Below, one piece after another: positions 18,420 to 27,269 of a stretch of DNA of 64,000 nt. The DNA lies in the NCBI RefSeq assembly GCF_900107485.1, contig NZ_FNQE01000002.1:124001-188000 (forward strand). The letters are read 5' to 3'. The stretch comes from Proteiniborus ethanoligenes (GTDB lineage: Bacteria > Bacillota > Clostridia > Tissierellales > Proteiniboraceae). The notes under the pieces were generated by a model. That model did not search any database. It was given only the letters and a program-made list of their open reading frames with translations, and was not told where the DNA came from. How positions within the stretch are numbered: the first letter of the stretch is position 1; each line of letters begins with the position of its first letter. Position numbers and translations under genes: made by a program.

Positions 18420-19538
18420 ATGCTCCAAAGCTCTAGAGAAGTACTCGCTAGTGAAAAAATTAATAGATATGGAAGACTATCCTATGAAGTATTAGATGGG
18501 ATGGTGGATTGGGTACGTGTTATAGATCGTAAAGGAACTATAATTTACGCAAATAAGTCAATGGAGAAGGCATTAGGAAAAGGTATTGTTGGTGAGAAGT
18601 GTTATTCTGTTATTGGTAAGGGATGCGCTTGTGAAAGGTGTATAGCTTATGCTACAGTAAATACTGGAGAAATTGTAGAAAAAGAAGAAATAATAGGAGA
18701 CAGAATATATTCTGTTAAGAGCTCACCAGTTAAAGATTTAGAAGGAAATATTTATGCTGCTGTTGAGGTCTTTAGAGATGTAACCAGAGAAAGAAAGCTT
18801 GAACAAGAAATAATTAAAAAAAATGAAAAAATGAGTGAAGATTTAAGCTTTGCTAGAACTATTCAAAAGAAAATATTGCCTCAAAAAGGTATTCAAGGGC
18901 CATTAAAGATAGATTACCTTTACTTCCCATCGGAAATGTTAAGTGGTGACGTATTTGATATATACAAAATAGATGAGGATCACATGGGCATATATATTAG
19001 TGATGTAGTAGGTCATGGTATAACAGCATCAATAATGACAATGTTTGTTAGACAAGCTATGAAATCAATCAAATATGAATATGTGGAACCTGGTGCTGCA
19101 ATTACTGAGCTGCATAAAAGATTTCTTGATTTAAATCTTGATACAGAAAAGTATTTTACTATTTTTTATGGTGTTTTAGATTTAAAAGACTACTCTTTCA
19201 AATATGTGAATGGAGGTCACAATTGTATTCCTCTACTAATTAATAATAATATAGAGCTCCTTGAAGCTAAGGGATATCCAATTACTTGTCTGTTTGAACA
19301 AATTAAGTATGAGGAAAAGCAGATAAAACTCAATAAAGGAGATAAAATATTGTTCTATACTGATGGAGTTATAGAAACAAGAAATCAAGCTGGAGAGCTA
19401 TTTGGGATTGAAAGACTTATAGAGATATGTCAAAACAATAAAGATAATCTCCTAAAGCATATAGAAAAGGGTGTTAATAATTTTAAGTACAAGGACTTAG
19501 ATGATGATTTTGCATTATTGTCTATTGAGTTAATATAA
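18420..19538 (+). CDS. PAS-PP2C (RsbU/SpoIIE-type) serine/threonine phosphatase
   Basis: A 372-residue protein. An N-terminal PAS domain (about 22-130) contains four clustered cysteines, C61, C69, C71 and C74. A short coiled coil (about 130-155) joins it to a SpoIIE/RsbU-type PPM phosphatase domain (about 165-372). Metal-binding motifs are visible: SGDVFD, ISDVVGHGITAS, VNGGHN and FYTDGVIETRN. RsbU-like enzymes dephosphorylate anti-anti-sigma factors in partner-switching pathways; no rsbV/rsbW pair is nearby, so the target is unknown. The ATG at 18420 has AGAGG and GGATAGGA just upstream. Confidence 0.85.
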   Translation: MLQSSREVLASEKINRYGRLSYEVLDGMVDWVRVIDRKGTIIYANKSMEKALGKGIVGEKCYSVIGKGCACERCIAYATVNTGEIVEKEEIIGDRIYSVKSSPVKDLEGNIYAAVEVFRDVTRERKLEQEIIKKNEKMSEDLSFARTIQKKILPQKGIQGPLKIDYLYFPSEMLSGDVFDIYKIDEDHMGIYISDVVGHGITASIMTMFVRQAMKSIKYEYVEPGAAITELHKRFLDLNLDTEKYFTIFYGVLDLKDYSFKYVNGGHNCIPLLINNNIELLEAKGYPITCLFEQIKYEEKQIKLNKGDKILFYTDGVIETRNQAGELFGIERLIEICQNNKDNLLKHIEKGVNNFKYKDLDDDFALLSIELI

Positions 19539-19558
19539 GCTGGGTAACCAGCTTTTTT
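19537..19558 (+). terminator. Terminator between the PP2C gene and pgi
   Basis: AAGCTGG (19537-19543), loop GTAA, CCAGCTT (19548-19554) then a run of T. It begins at the stop codon of the PP2C gene and ends about 10 bases before the pgi ribosome binding site. Confidence 0.75.
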
Positions 19559-19580
19559 GAATATATTTAGGAGGAGCAAT

Positions 19581-20924
19581 ATGAAAAATTTATATTTTGA
19601 TTATTCAAACTCAGGAGTATCACAATCAGACATTGAAAGCATGAAGAAAAGTTTAAATACTGTACATAATATGCTGCACTATAAAACAGGATCTGGAAAT
19701 GAATTTTTAGGATGGTTAGACTATCCTGTAAACTATGATGAGGAAGAATTTCAGCGATTAAAAAAGTCTGCAGAGAAGATTAGAAAGGATTCAGATGCTT
19801 TAATTGTAATAGGCATAGGGGGATCCTATCTAGGGGCAAGGGCTGTGATTGAAGCTTTAAGCCATTCATTTTACAACCAACTTCCCAAAAGCAAAAGGAA
19901 CTCGCCAGAGATATATTTTGCTGGTAACAATATAAGCAGTAGATACATGAAGGATTTATTAGAAATAGTAGAAGATAAGGATATTAGCATTAATGTTATA
20001 TCTAAATCAGGTACAACGACAGAACCAGCTATTGCATTTAGAATACTTAAGGAATATATGGAAAAGCGATATGGAAAAGAACAAGCAGCAAAAAGAATAT
20101 ATGTAACTACAGACAAGGAAAAAGGAGCACTTAAAAAATTAGCTGAAGATGAGGGCTATGAAACATTCACTATACCTGATGATATAGGAGGCAGGTTTTC
20201 TGTCCTTACTCCAGTAGGACTATTGCCTGTTGCAGTCTGCGGTATAGATGTAGATAGGCTAATGGATGGAGCAAAATCAGGAAGAGAAGAATATAGCCTT
20301 ATAGATTTAGACAAGAACTACTGCTATCAATATGCGGTCATTAGAAATCTACTTTATAATAGTAGTAAAAGTATTGAAATATTGGCCAGTTATGAACCCT
20401 CAATGCGTTATACAGCAGAGTGGTGGAAACAGCTTTATGGAGAAAGCGAAGGAAAGGAAGGAAAGGGAATATTTCCTGCTTCTGTAGACTTTTCAGCAGA
20501 CCTTCATTCCTTAGGACAATATATACAAGATGGCAGAAGAGATTTATTTGAAACGGTAATTAATATTGAAGGTGTAGCTGAAAGGCTAGAAATAAAAAGG
20601 CAAGAATCCGATCTTGATGGTCTAAATTACTTAGCAGGAGATACATTAGGCTATGTAAATAGAAAAGCTTTTGAGGGAACTGTTTTAGCTCATGTAGACG
20701 GAGGGGTCCCAAACTTAATTATTAGCATACCTGAAATAAACGAATTTTACTATGGAAAGCTAATATATTTTTTCCAGAAGGCATGTGGCATAAGTGGATA
20801 TTTGCTAGGAGTGAATCCCTTTGACCAGCCTGGAGTTGAAGCATATAAAAATAATATGTTTGCATTATTAGGAAAGCCAGGGTATGAAGAATTAAGACGA
20901 AAACTAGAAAAAAGATTAGGATAA
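19581..20924 (+). CDS. pgi: Glucose-6-phosphate isomerase
   Basis: A 447-residue glycolytic enzyme interconverting glucose 6-phosphate and fructose 6-phosphate. Sugar-phosphate-binding motifs [11 protein letters not shown] and [10 protein letters not shown], and the active-site stretch [14 protein letters not shown], are clear. The length matches the short (about 450 residue) Firmicute form. The ATG at 19581 follows AGGAGGAG. A strong hairpin follows the stop codon. Confidence 0.97.
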   Translation: MKNLYFDYSNSGVSQSDIESMKKSLNTVHNMLHYKTGSGNEFLGWLDYPVNYDEEEFQRLKKSAEKIRKDSDALIVIGIGGSYLGARAVIEALSHSFYNQLPKSKRNSPEIYFAGNNISSRYMKDLLEIVEDKDISINVISKSGTTTEPAIAFRILKEYMEKRYGKEQAAKRIYVTTDKEKGALKKLAEDEGYETFTIPDDIGGRFSVLTPVGLLPVAVCGIDVDRLMDGAKSGREEYSLIDLDKNYCYQYAVIRNLLYNSSKSIEILASYEPSMRYTAEWWKQLYGESEGKEGKGIFPASVDFSADLHSLGQYIQDGRRDLFETVINIEGVAERLEIKRQESDLDGLNYLAGDTLGYVNRKAFEGTVLAHVDGGVPNLIISIPEINEFYYGKLIYFFQKACGISGYLLGVNPFDQPGVEAYKNNMFALLGKPGYEELRRKLEKRLG

Positions 20925-20927
20925 GAG

Positions 20928-20950
20928 AGGCTGGCAAAATGCCAGCCTTT
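20928..20950. terminator. Bidirectional terminator between pgi and the DUF881 gene
   Basis: AGGCTGGC (20928-20935), loop AAAAT, GCCAGCCT (20941-20948). It overlaps the last codons of the convergent gene. Confidence 0.75.
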
Positions 20951-21686
20951 ATAATTGACTATTTAAGCTTTCAACAGGTCTGATATATTTTGGCTCAATT
21001 TTCTTGTGAAGGCCAGGTATTACTATATCTTCTTTTTTTACAATGTTTATTTTTAGGAATAAATTTCTTTTCACATAATCTATAATTCCGCCTCTTATAG
21101 TTAGGTTAGCTTCTAACTCTTTTGGATCTCCTATTGCCCTTATTATTACGGGAGTATTAATAACGTGGTCATCGAAAATCAAAGAGTTGTTTTCTTCCTC
21201 AATTGTTGAATAAGAAGTGTACCTTATATCGTTTATAGAAATAGCCTCTGCATTAGCAGCATTTAAACCGCTAATAATTTGTAACAAAGCATCATAATTA
21301 GCAGCTATAATATTCGTGCCGTCATCAAAGGTTACTTCAACCTCAGGCTCACCTATTTCTATTTGAAGCCCAGGTCCCTGTGTATCTTTGTATCCAACAA
21401 GGATATTATATTTTTCTAACTCAGTGTAAAGGCTCTTAAGATAATTATCTTTTTCTGCCACCTCATCTTCAAAGCCTTTAATATCACTCTCTATATCATT
21501 TAATGTTTTTAAAAGCTCTTCTTTTTGAATGCTTAATCTTTCTATTTCAACAGATAGTGCCTTTGATTTAGTAATAGGATTAGCTCCATCAGTAACATTT
21601 TGAGTAGTATTAAACTGTATAGAAAGTATAACACCAAGTATTAAGCAAACTAAAAACATAGAAAATTTACTTTTTATATCTTTCAA
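20949..21686 (-). CDS. DUF881-family membrane-anchored protein (YlxW/YlxX-like)
   Basis: A 245-residue protein with one N-terminal membrane helix (about 8-25), a coiled coil (about 42-95) and a C-terminal DUF881 domain. The family motif around NAANAEAISINDIRY and the CDxxG-like DPKELEANL segment are present. In Bacillus, DUF881 proteins (YlxW, YlxX) lie in the division gene cluster; this copy stands alone. Start is TTG at 21686 with AGGAGG 7 bases upstream. Function unknown, presumably at the membrane and cell wall. Confidence 0.82.
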   Translation of the reverse strand: MKDIKSKFSMFLVCLILGVILSIQFNTTQNVTDGANPITKSKALSVEIERLSIQKEELLKTLNDIESDIKGFEDEVAEKDNYLKSLYTELEKYNILVGYKDTQGPGLQIEIGEPEVEVTFDDGTNIIAANYDALLQIISGLNAANAEAISINDIRYTSYSTIEEENNSLIFDDHVINTPVIIRAIGDPKELEANLTIRGGIIDYVKRNLFLKINIVKKEDIVIPGLHKKIEPKYIRPVESLNSQL

Positions 21687-21863
21687 ATTGACTCCTCCTA
21701 AAAGCCTAGTTATATATATAATAACCTTTTTGAGTAAAAAATGAAATTGTTTAATAATGTATTTTTATTATAAAAGATAATTCACCAAGAAGTGGGTATA
21801 ATTCTATTATATATATTAAGAAAAATATTAAGGCAGATTAAACAATCTATGGGAGGGGAAAAA

Positions 21864-22157
21864 ATGGATATTATCATTTCTGAAGATGTTATACAATATC
21901 TTGAAAACTTAAGACGAAGAACTCTTACAATATACACAGAAATAATAGGAAGTTGCTGAAGTCCAAGACCTGAAATTTTTGTGAGGACTAGAGAGCCGGT
22001 GGCTCTTGAGGATTTTCAAGAGTATGATGTAGATGGAATAAAGGTATATTTATTTAAGGATGCTAAAGTAGATAAAGAAATTATATTAGAAATGTCTAAG
22101 CAAGTGTCAGATCTACCTAATAAAGAAATTGCAGTAAAAGGAATAGATTTAAGCTAG
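21864..22157 (+). CDS. CC/Se-motif family selenoprotein (UGA read as selenocysteine)
   Basis: The frame from ATG 21864 (preceded by GGGAGGGG) runs 98 codons to TAG 22155-22157 with one in-frame TGA at 21957-21959, codon 32. The context is G-S-C-TGA-S-P-R-P-E, so the protein would read GSCUSPRP, where relatives carry GSCCSPRP. This matches the small CC/Se-motif family, distantly HesB/IscA-like. The codon after the TGA continues a coherent protein (VDGIKVYLFKDA...VKGIDLS). Hairpin candidates that may serve as bacterial SECIS follow the TGA: AGTCC with GGACT (21960-21989) and AGAGCC with GGCTCT around a GGT loop (21992-22006). Ordinary gene calling misses it. Biochemical function unknown. Confidence 0.85.
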
Positions 22158-22167
22158 ATTTTAAAAA

Positions 22168-22185
22168 TTGTGATAAACATCACAA
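22168..22185 (+). promoter_or_regulatory. CRP/FNR-type palindrome upstream of the FrdX-like gene (candidate HcpR site)
   Basis: TTGTGATAAACATCACAA has the same arms and 6-base spacer as the site before hcp (17086-17103). It lies 80 bases before the ferredoxin-like gene. Because it follows the selenoprotein gene and is followed by eight T, it could also form a terminator hairpin; both uses may coexist. Confidence 0.6.
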
Positions 22186-22265
22186 TTTTTTTTGCTTATT
22201 ATCACACATTTATATGCTAATGTAATATATAATAAAAAACAGAAAACTAAAAAGGAGTGCATAAA

Positions 22266-23009
22266 ATGGCGATTAGGAAAATAATGCATATAGATGAAGA
22301 AAAATGCATAGGATGCGGACTATGTACAAAGGGCTGTGCAGAAAGCGCTATTAAAATAATAAATGGTAAGGCAAAGCTAATATCAGAAAATCTTTGTGAT
22401 GGACTAGGAAACTGTATAGGACATTGTCCAGTAGGAGCTATTCAAATAATTGAAAGAGAAGCAGATGAATTTGATGAAGAGGCAGCAGCAAAGCATTTGG
22501 AGAGCTTAGACAAAAATCAAACCTCTCAAGCCCATGGGCATGGAGGTGGCTGCCCAGGAAGCAGGGCTATGGCAATAAGTAGAAATGAAAAGCCTAAAGC
22601 ATCAACAGCTGTATCTATAGGAGATATAGAGATAAAAATCAAACCTCAATTATCTCAATGGCCTGTTCAGCTAATGCTTGTTCCAGAAAGAGCTACTTAT
22701 TTTGATGGCAAAGAATTGTTAGTTACAGCAGATTGTGTACCATTTGCTTATCCTAATTATCACTTAGATTTATTGAAAGATAAGTCAGTAGTCATAGGCT
22801 GTCCAAAGCTAGATGATGTTAACTATTATGTGGAAAAGCTAACTAATATAATCTTAAATAATGATATAACTGGAGTTACTGTAGCCCATATGGAGGTTCC
22901 TTGCTGTAATGGTATAGTAATGGCAGTAAACGAGGCTGTAAGAAGATCTAGAAAAAATATTGAAATCAATAGAGTAAAAATATTAATTGATGGTGAAAGA
23001 GAGAGATAA
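22266..23009 (+). CDS. FrdX-like 2x[4Fe-4S] ferredoxin-domain protein
   Basis: A 247-residue protein. The N-terminal part (about 1-65) has two cysteine motifs, CIGCGLCTKGC and CDGLGNCIGHCP, binding two [4Fe-4S] clusters. A His/Gly-rich linker (HGHGGGCPGSR) is followed by a C-terminal domain with conserved cysteines (TADCVPFAY, IGCPKLDD, VPCCNG). Proteins of this build, called FrdX in comparative studies, are co-regulated with hcp by HcpR and are proposed to feed electrons into nitrosative stress responses. The shared palindrome with hcp supports that. The ATG at 22266 has AAGGAG 8 bases upstream. Confidence 0.82.
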   Translation: MAIRKIMHIDEEKCIGCGLCTKGCAESAIKIINGKAKLISENLCDGLGNCIGHCPVGAIQIIEREADEFDEEAAAKHLESLDKNQTSQAHGHGGGCPGSRAMAISRNEKPKASTAVSIGDIEIKIKPQLSQWPVQLMLVPERATYFDGKELLVTADCVPFAYPNYHLDLLKDKSVVIGCPKLDDVNYYVEKLTNIILNNDITGVTVAHMEVPCCNGIVMAVNEAVRRSRKNIEINRVKILIDGERER

Positions 23010-23028
23010 GAACTCTCTTTTTCTTTTT
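22996..23028 (+). terminator. Terminator of the FrdX-like gene
   Basis: AAAGAGAG (22996-23003) pairs with CTCTCTTT (23013-23020), followed by TTCTTTTT. The hairpin includes the stop codon. Confidence 0.7.
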
Positions 23029-23110
23029 GAGTTAAAAATATGATATAATAGTTTCTAAATTAGCTATTATAATACTTAAATACTTGATAATAAATAAATT
23101 GGAGGTATAC

Positions 23111-23695
23111 ATGAAAAATCTTAATATTTGTATAGATATAGATGGAACCATTACAGATCCATATTATTGGTTAGATAGTGCAAATAAATATTTTAACAAG
23201 AATTTAAAGCCAGAAGATGTGATAACATATGAGATAAATGAAATAATGGGAGTAACAGTAGAGGAATACTTTGAATTTTATGAGATACATGGAGAAGAAA
23301 TACATCTAAATGCTTTAGCTAGAGAAGATGCTGCTTACATAATAAGAGATTTAGCAAAAGTACATAATATATTTTATGTAACTGCAAGGGAAGAAAAAAT
23401 GTCAAAAGCAACTCAGAAATGGTTTGAAGAGCATAAGCTACCTAAAGCACCTATATATTTCATAGGGGGCCATTATAAGGTGGACAAGGCTAAAGAGTTG
23501 GATTGCCATATATTCATTGAAGATAGGTACGAAAATGCTAAAGAGCTAGCATTAGCAGGTATAGATGTGCTGTTATTTGATTGTTATTATAATAGACTAC
23601 CCTTATTACCTGGTATAACTAGGATTAATAACTGGCTTGATGTAAAGAAAGAAGTAAAAAATTATGAAGCTACTTTATCAGAAGAAACAGCTTAG
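23111..23695 (+). CDS. HAD-superfamily nucleotidase-like phosphatase (NT5C type)
   Basis: A 194-residue protein. The HAD motif I is IDIDGTIT near residues 7-14, motif II is around YVTAREEK, and the last motif is IFIEDRYENA. This layout is that of 5'(3')-deoxyribonucleotidase (NT5C)-like and YorS-like HAD enzymes, which dephosphorylate nucleotides. The ATG at 23111 has GGAGGT 5 bases upstream. mscL follows after 70 bases with no terminator between, so both may be co-transcribed. Substrate is not certain. Confidence 0.75.
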   Translation: MKNLNICIDIDGTITDPYYWLDSANKYFNKNLKPEDVITYEINEIMGVTVEEYFEFYEIHGEEIHLNALAREDAAYIIRDLAKVHNIFYVTAREEKMSKATQKWFEEHKLPKAPIYFIGGHYKVDKAKELDCHIFIEDRYENAKELALAGIDVLLFDCYYNRLPLLPGITRINNWLDVKKEVKNYEATLSEETA

Positions 23696-23767
23696 TGTTT
23701 AGACAAGTTGTTAGCAGGGAATAAGTATATGTATAGAAAAACATATAAGATGGGAGGTCATATTTTT

Positions 23768-24163
23768 ATGCTTAAAGAGTTTAAAAAATTCGCAATGAGA
23801 GGCAATGTAGTAGATTTAGCAGTAGGGGTAATTATAGGGGGAGCATTTGGGAAGATAGTTAGTTCTCTTGTAAATGATGTAGTTATGCCATTACTAGGAC
23901 TTCTAGTTGGTGGTGTAAACTTTACAGACTTAAAACTACCATTAAAGGAAGCAACAGAAGGCTCAGAAGCAATTTTCCTAAATTATGGGCAATTTATACA
24001 GTCGATTTTTGACTTTTTAATTATTGCATTTTCAATATTCCTTTTTATAAAAGCCTTGAATTCATTTAAGAAGAAAGAAGAGGATAAACCAGCTCCTCCT
24101 CCAGCACCAACTAAGGAAGAGCTTTTGCTTACTGAAATTAGAGATTTATTAAAGGAAAAATAA
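23768..24163 (+). CDS. mscL: Large-conductance mechanosensitive channel
   Basis: A 131-residue channel that opens on hypo-osmotic shock. The N-terminal amphipathic helix and TM1 ([41 protein letters not shown]) are the MscL signature in broken form here: [13 protein letters not shown] and [13 protein letters not shown]2 is at about 75-98 and a charged C-terminal helix follows. The ATG at 23768 has GGGAGGT about 9 bases upstream and removes 20 residues of a longer frame that has no ribosome binding site. Confidence 0.96.
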   Translation: MLKEFKKFAMRGNVVDLAVGVIIGGAFGKIVSSLVNDVVMPLLGLLVGGVNFTDLKLPLKEATEGSEAIFLNYGQFIQSIFDFLIIAFSIFLFIKALNSFKKKEEDKPAPPPAPTKEELLLTEIRDLLKEK

Positions 24164-24193
24164 TATCGTTATTATTTTTTGACACAGATGTAC

Positions 24194-24238
24194 ATATCCA
24201 CAGGTATATTATTATACTCTGTGGATATATTTTGTTTT
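24194..24238 (+). terminator. Terminator after mscL
   Basis: ATATCCACAG (24194-24203) pairs with CTGTGGATAT (24219-24228), followed by ATTTTGTTTT. Confidence 0.75.
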
Positions 24239-24315
24239 AGAGAGAGTTTTTGTGGAACAAAAATTAGAGAGCCAAGGTCTAAAGTAATTATAAAATTAAA
24301 ATATTTCTGTTCATC

Positions 24316-24343
24316 TTGTCAAATTTAAAATTTGTAATATAAT
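24316..24343 (+). promoter_or_regulatory. Promoter of the LCP gene
   Basis: TTGTCA (24316-24321), 16 bases, TATAAT (24338-24343), about 110 bases before the start codon. A second TATAAT at 24372-24377 lacks a good -35. Confidence 0.6.
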
Positions 24344-24454
24344 CTTAATCTTCTAAGCTTTTTTAATATGTTATAATTTTCATAACTGTAATATTTATAA
24401 TATAGATATAAAACGAAATTATATCTATTATTAAGCTGAAAGTAGGTGTGCATA

Positions 24455-25468
24455 TTGAAGCAGTTTATAAAAATTTTTTCCATAGCTTTTGCTTGCTTTG
24501 CTTTAGCTATAGGAGCAGGGGTATATACTTATTCTAAAATATATGAACCACCAGAGGAACAGCCAGATTATACAGACGAAAAAGAGAGGGAAGAAGAAAA
24601 CGCAGAAGCAGATAAGCCTAAGGATCCTTTTCAAATAGCCATAGAATCTAGTAAAAGGGTAAATTTTTTGCTTATGGGAATGGAAGGTGCTAGATCAGAC
24701 ACTATAATATTTGCCAGCTTTGACCCTAAAGGCAACAAAGTAGATATGATATCTGTACCTAGAGACACATATTATTATACAAAAGGTTATGAAAGTGGAG
24801 ATCTAAGAAAGCTAAATGCAGTATATGGAAGAAGTAAAGCTGAGGGAACAAAAAGAGCAGTAGAAGAAATATTAGGACAAGTACCTGTTCACCACTATAT
24901 AATGGTAGATTATAAAGGGGTAGAAAAGATTGTAGATTCTCTTGGTGGGGTTGAAGTGAATGTACCTTTTCACATGGATTATTATGATCCAGCAGATAAG
25001 CCGCCATTACGCATAGATATACCAAAAGGAAAACAAGTGCTAAACGGAGAACAATCAGTAAAATTCTTAAGATATAGACATAATAGTGATAAGACTGTAG
25101 GATATCCTGACGGAGACTTAGGAAGAATAAGAGCTCAACAGCAGTTTATAAAATCTGCAATAAAAAAATCACTAAGCTTAAAGATTGTTAATGTAGTAAA
25201 AACTAGCTTTGATTATGTAAGGACTGATGTAAGTCTAAAGGATGCTTTAGGCTATGCTGCTGGTGCAATAGGTATTAGCGTGGACGATATTTCTATGACT
25301 ACATTGCCAGGTGTAGCAGAAGATAGGACGTATGGAAGAACAACATTGTCTTATTTTATTCATGATCCTATACAAGTAAAAGAAATGATGATGAAAATAT
25401 ATGAGGTTCCATCAGAAAATCTTGATGAAAGCCAAGATTCAAGCAATGAAAATAAACAGAATGATTAA
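24455..25468 (+). CDS. LytR-CpsA-Psr (LCP) family cell-wall glycopolymer ligase
   Basis: A 337-residue protein with an N-terminal membrane helix (about 2-28) and an acidic linker rich in Glu and Asp. The extracellular LCP domain shows the phosphate-binding Arg/Asp motifs: ARSDTIIFAS, ISVPRDTYY, LGGVEVNVP, LNGEQSVKFLRYRH and GDLGRIRAQQQF. LCP enzymes transfer teichoic acids or other glycopolymers from lipid carriers onto peptidoglycan. TTG at 24455 is taken as start, with AGTAGGTG 6 bases upstream; the GTG at 24446 is part of that site. Confidence 0.92.
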   Translation: MKQFIKIFSIAFACFALAIGAGVYTYSKIYEPPEEQPDYTDEKEREEENAEADKPKDPFQIAIESSKRVNFLLMGMEGARSDTIIFASFDPKGNKVDMISVPRDTYYYTKGYESGDLRKLNAVYGRSKAEGTKRAVEEILGQVPVHHYIMVDYKGVEKIVDSLGGVEVNVPFHMDYYDPADKPPLRIDIPKGKQVLNGEQSVKFLRYRHNSDKTVGYPDGDLGRIRAQQQFIKSAIKKSLSLKIVNVVKTSFDYVRTDVSLKDALGYAAGAIGISVDDISMTTLPGVAEDRTYGRTTLSYFIHDPIQVKEMMMKIYEVPSENLDESQDSSNENKQND

Positions 25469-25479
25469 GTATGAATGAG

Positions 25480-25503
25480 AAAAGCCTGCAAAAGCAGGCT
25501 TTT
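25480..25503. terminator. Bidirectional terminator between the LCP gene and murC
   Basis: AAAAGCCTGC (25480-25489), loop AAAA, GCAGGCTTTT (25494-25503). Confidence 0.85.
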
Positions 25504-25531
25504 ATGTTATACTTCAATTAATATTTGTTTT

Positions 25532-26911
25532 TTACTCAAGCAGCATCTCCCCAACCATATAAATATCCCCTGCTCCCATAGTGACTATTATGTCTCCATT
25601 AGAAGCATTATCTTTAATATAGTTGCTTATATTCTCAAAGGTACCTAAGTATTCAGCATCAACACCATTGTTTAATAGCTCATTGACCAAATCCCTTGAA
25701 TGAATGGCACCAGTATCCTTTTCTCTAGCCGCATATATATCAGTTACTAAAACCTTGTCAGCGTCATAAAAAGAATGGGCAAACTCATTTAAAAGAGATT
25801 TAGTTCTTGTATAGGTATGGGGCTGAAAAGCACAAAGTATTCTGCTAGAAGAAGAATTTCTTAAAGCAGACAATGTAGCCTTAACTTCAGTAGGATGATG
25901 TGCATAATCATCGATTATTGCAGCACCATTAACTTGCCCCTTATATTCAAGTCTTCTATGAGTTCCCTTATACATAGCAATTGAACTAATAATTGTGTCC
26001 ATTGGAACCCCGCAGGTATGTGTAGTAGCTATAGCAGCTAGTGCATTATATATATTATGAGTTCCCATTGTATTTAAAGCCACATCGTAAGATTCCTTAT
26101 TATTAACTATTAGTCTAAAAGAAGGAGTTCCCTTTCCATTAAAGGAAATATGAGTAGCTTTGTAATCTGAGTCATTTTCAATCCCAAATGTTATTATATT
26201 ACAATTTGCACTTCTTATTGCTTTTTTAACGTTATCATCATCATTATTTGCAATGATGTATCCATTTTGGGGTATTATCTTAGCAAAGTCAGAAAAAGTA
26301 TCTATAATATGATTTAAGTTTTTATAATAATCTAGATGGTCCTCATCAATATTTAATATAACACCTATAGTTGCAAAAAACTTTAGAATGTTTCCTTTAT
26401 ATTCACATGCTTCAGTAAGCAGAACTTCACCATTACCTATTTTTACATTGCCTCCTATTAAATCAAGCTCTCCTCCTAATAAAATAGTAGGATCAATTGG
26501 AGAATCATTAAATATTACAGACATCATTCCTGTAGTAGTAGTTTTACCATGAGTTCCTGAAACAGCTATAGAATTTTTATATAGCTTCATTAGCTGACCT
26601 AAAAAGGTTCCTCTATCTACAGTAACTATATTTTTTTCTATGGCCTCTAGCAGCTCGGGGTTATCCTTACTTATTGCATCAGTATACACGACTAAATCAG
26701 CACCATTAATATTATCTTTATTATGTCCAATGCTTACTATAGCACCTTTATTTTCAAGTCTTTTTAATATATTAGAGGACTTAGCATCAGAACCAGAAAC
26801 TTTATATCCATTCTCTAAAAGTATTTCAGCTAAACCACTCATGCTTATTCCACCAATTCCTATAAAATGAACTTGTGAAAAGCTATGACTATGTATATCA
26901 AACGAAAACAT
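25532..26911 (-). CDS. murC: UDP-N-acetylmuramate--L-alanine ligase
   Basis: A 459-residue cytoplasmic enzyme that adds L-Ala to UDP-MurNAc in peptidoglycan synthesis. The N-terminal nucleotide-binding motif GIGGISMSGLAEIL, the ATP-binding loop SGTHGKTTTTGM, and the ligase motifs NIDEDHLDYY and DDYAHHPTEV are all present. Length is normal. AGGAGG lies 7 bases before the ATG. It faces away from the spoVG block, in a position often seen in clostridia. Confidence 0.97.
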   Translation of the reverse strand: MFSFDIHSHSFSQVHFIGIGGISMSGLAEILLENGYKVSGSDAKSSNILKRLENKGAIVSIGHNKDNINGADLVVYTDAISKDNPELLEAIEKNIVTVDRGTFLGQLMKLYKNSIAVSGTHGKTTTTGMMSVIFNDSPIDPTILLGGELDLIGGNVKIGNGEVLLTEACEYKGNILKFFATIGVILNIDEDHLDYYKNLNHIIDTFSDFAKIIPQNGYIIANNDDDNVKKAIRSANCNIITFGIENDSDYKATHISFNGKGTPSFRLIVNNKESYDVALNTMGTHNIYNALAAIATTHTCGVPMDTIISSIAMYKGTHRRLEYKGQVNGAAIIDDYAHHPTEVKATLSALRNSSSSRILCAFQPHTYTRTKSLLNEFAHSFYDADKVLVTDIYAAREKDTGAIHSRDLVNELLNNGVDAEYLGTFENISNYIKDNASNGDIIVTMGAGDIYMVGEMLLE

Positions 26912-27013
26912 TTAAATACCTCCTGACAGGGAATAAGATGATTATTCATATTATTGCCAATAATTATACTATTATTAATATATTCTATAGTGACTTCTGA
27001 TGATACAGTGATG

Positions 27014-27042
27014 ATTATACCATAATAGCTAGATTTTAAAAA
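27014..27042 (-). promoter_or_regulatory. Probable murC promoter
   Basis: On the minus strand an extended -10 TGGTATAAT (core at 27019-27014) is preceded by a weak TTTTTA/TTTTAA -35 at about 27042-27036, roughly 100 bases before the murC ATG. Confidence 0.5.
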
Positions 27043-27269
27043 GAGAATATTTATATCTACAATATTTCAAGTATAGAGTGAATAAAACATATAAAAAGGT
27101 GGTATAATATTCATGGTTATTAGGTATTATATGGAAAAGAAAATTTGTTTACATAACTGTATCAATATAAATATAACACACTATCCATATTAATAAACAA
27201 TAAAAGTAAAACCAAATTTTACTTTTATTATATAAATACACAAAATTACAAATTTTTTTATATTTAAAA

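Noticed and set aside
18241-18495. 84-codon plus-strand ORF overlapping the PAS-PP2C start
   Set aside because: It crosses the extended -10 promoter and start of a well-supported gene in another frame and has no ribosome binding site.
21957-21959. In-frame TGA read as a nonsense mutation making a pseudogene
   Set aside because: The stop falls exactly at the Sec/Cys position of a known seleno-family motif and the rest of the frame is intact and family-like.
27113-27196. 26-codon ORF before spoVG with an AAAGGTGG-like site
   Set aside because: Too short and without recognisable sequence; not listed as a gene, only mentioned in the gap description.
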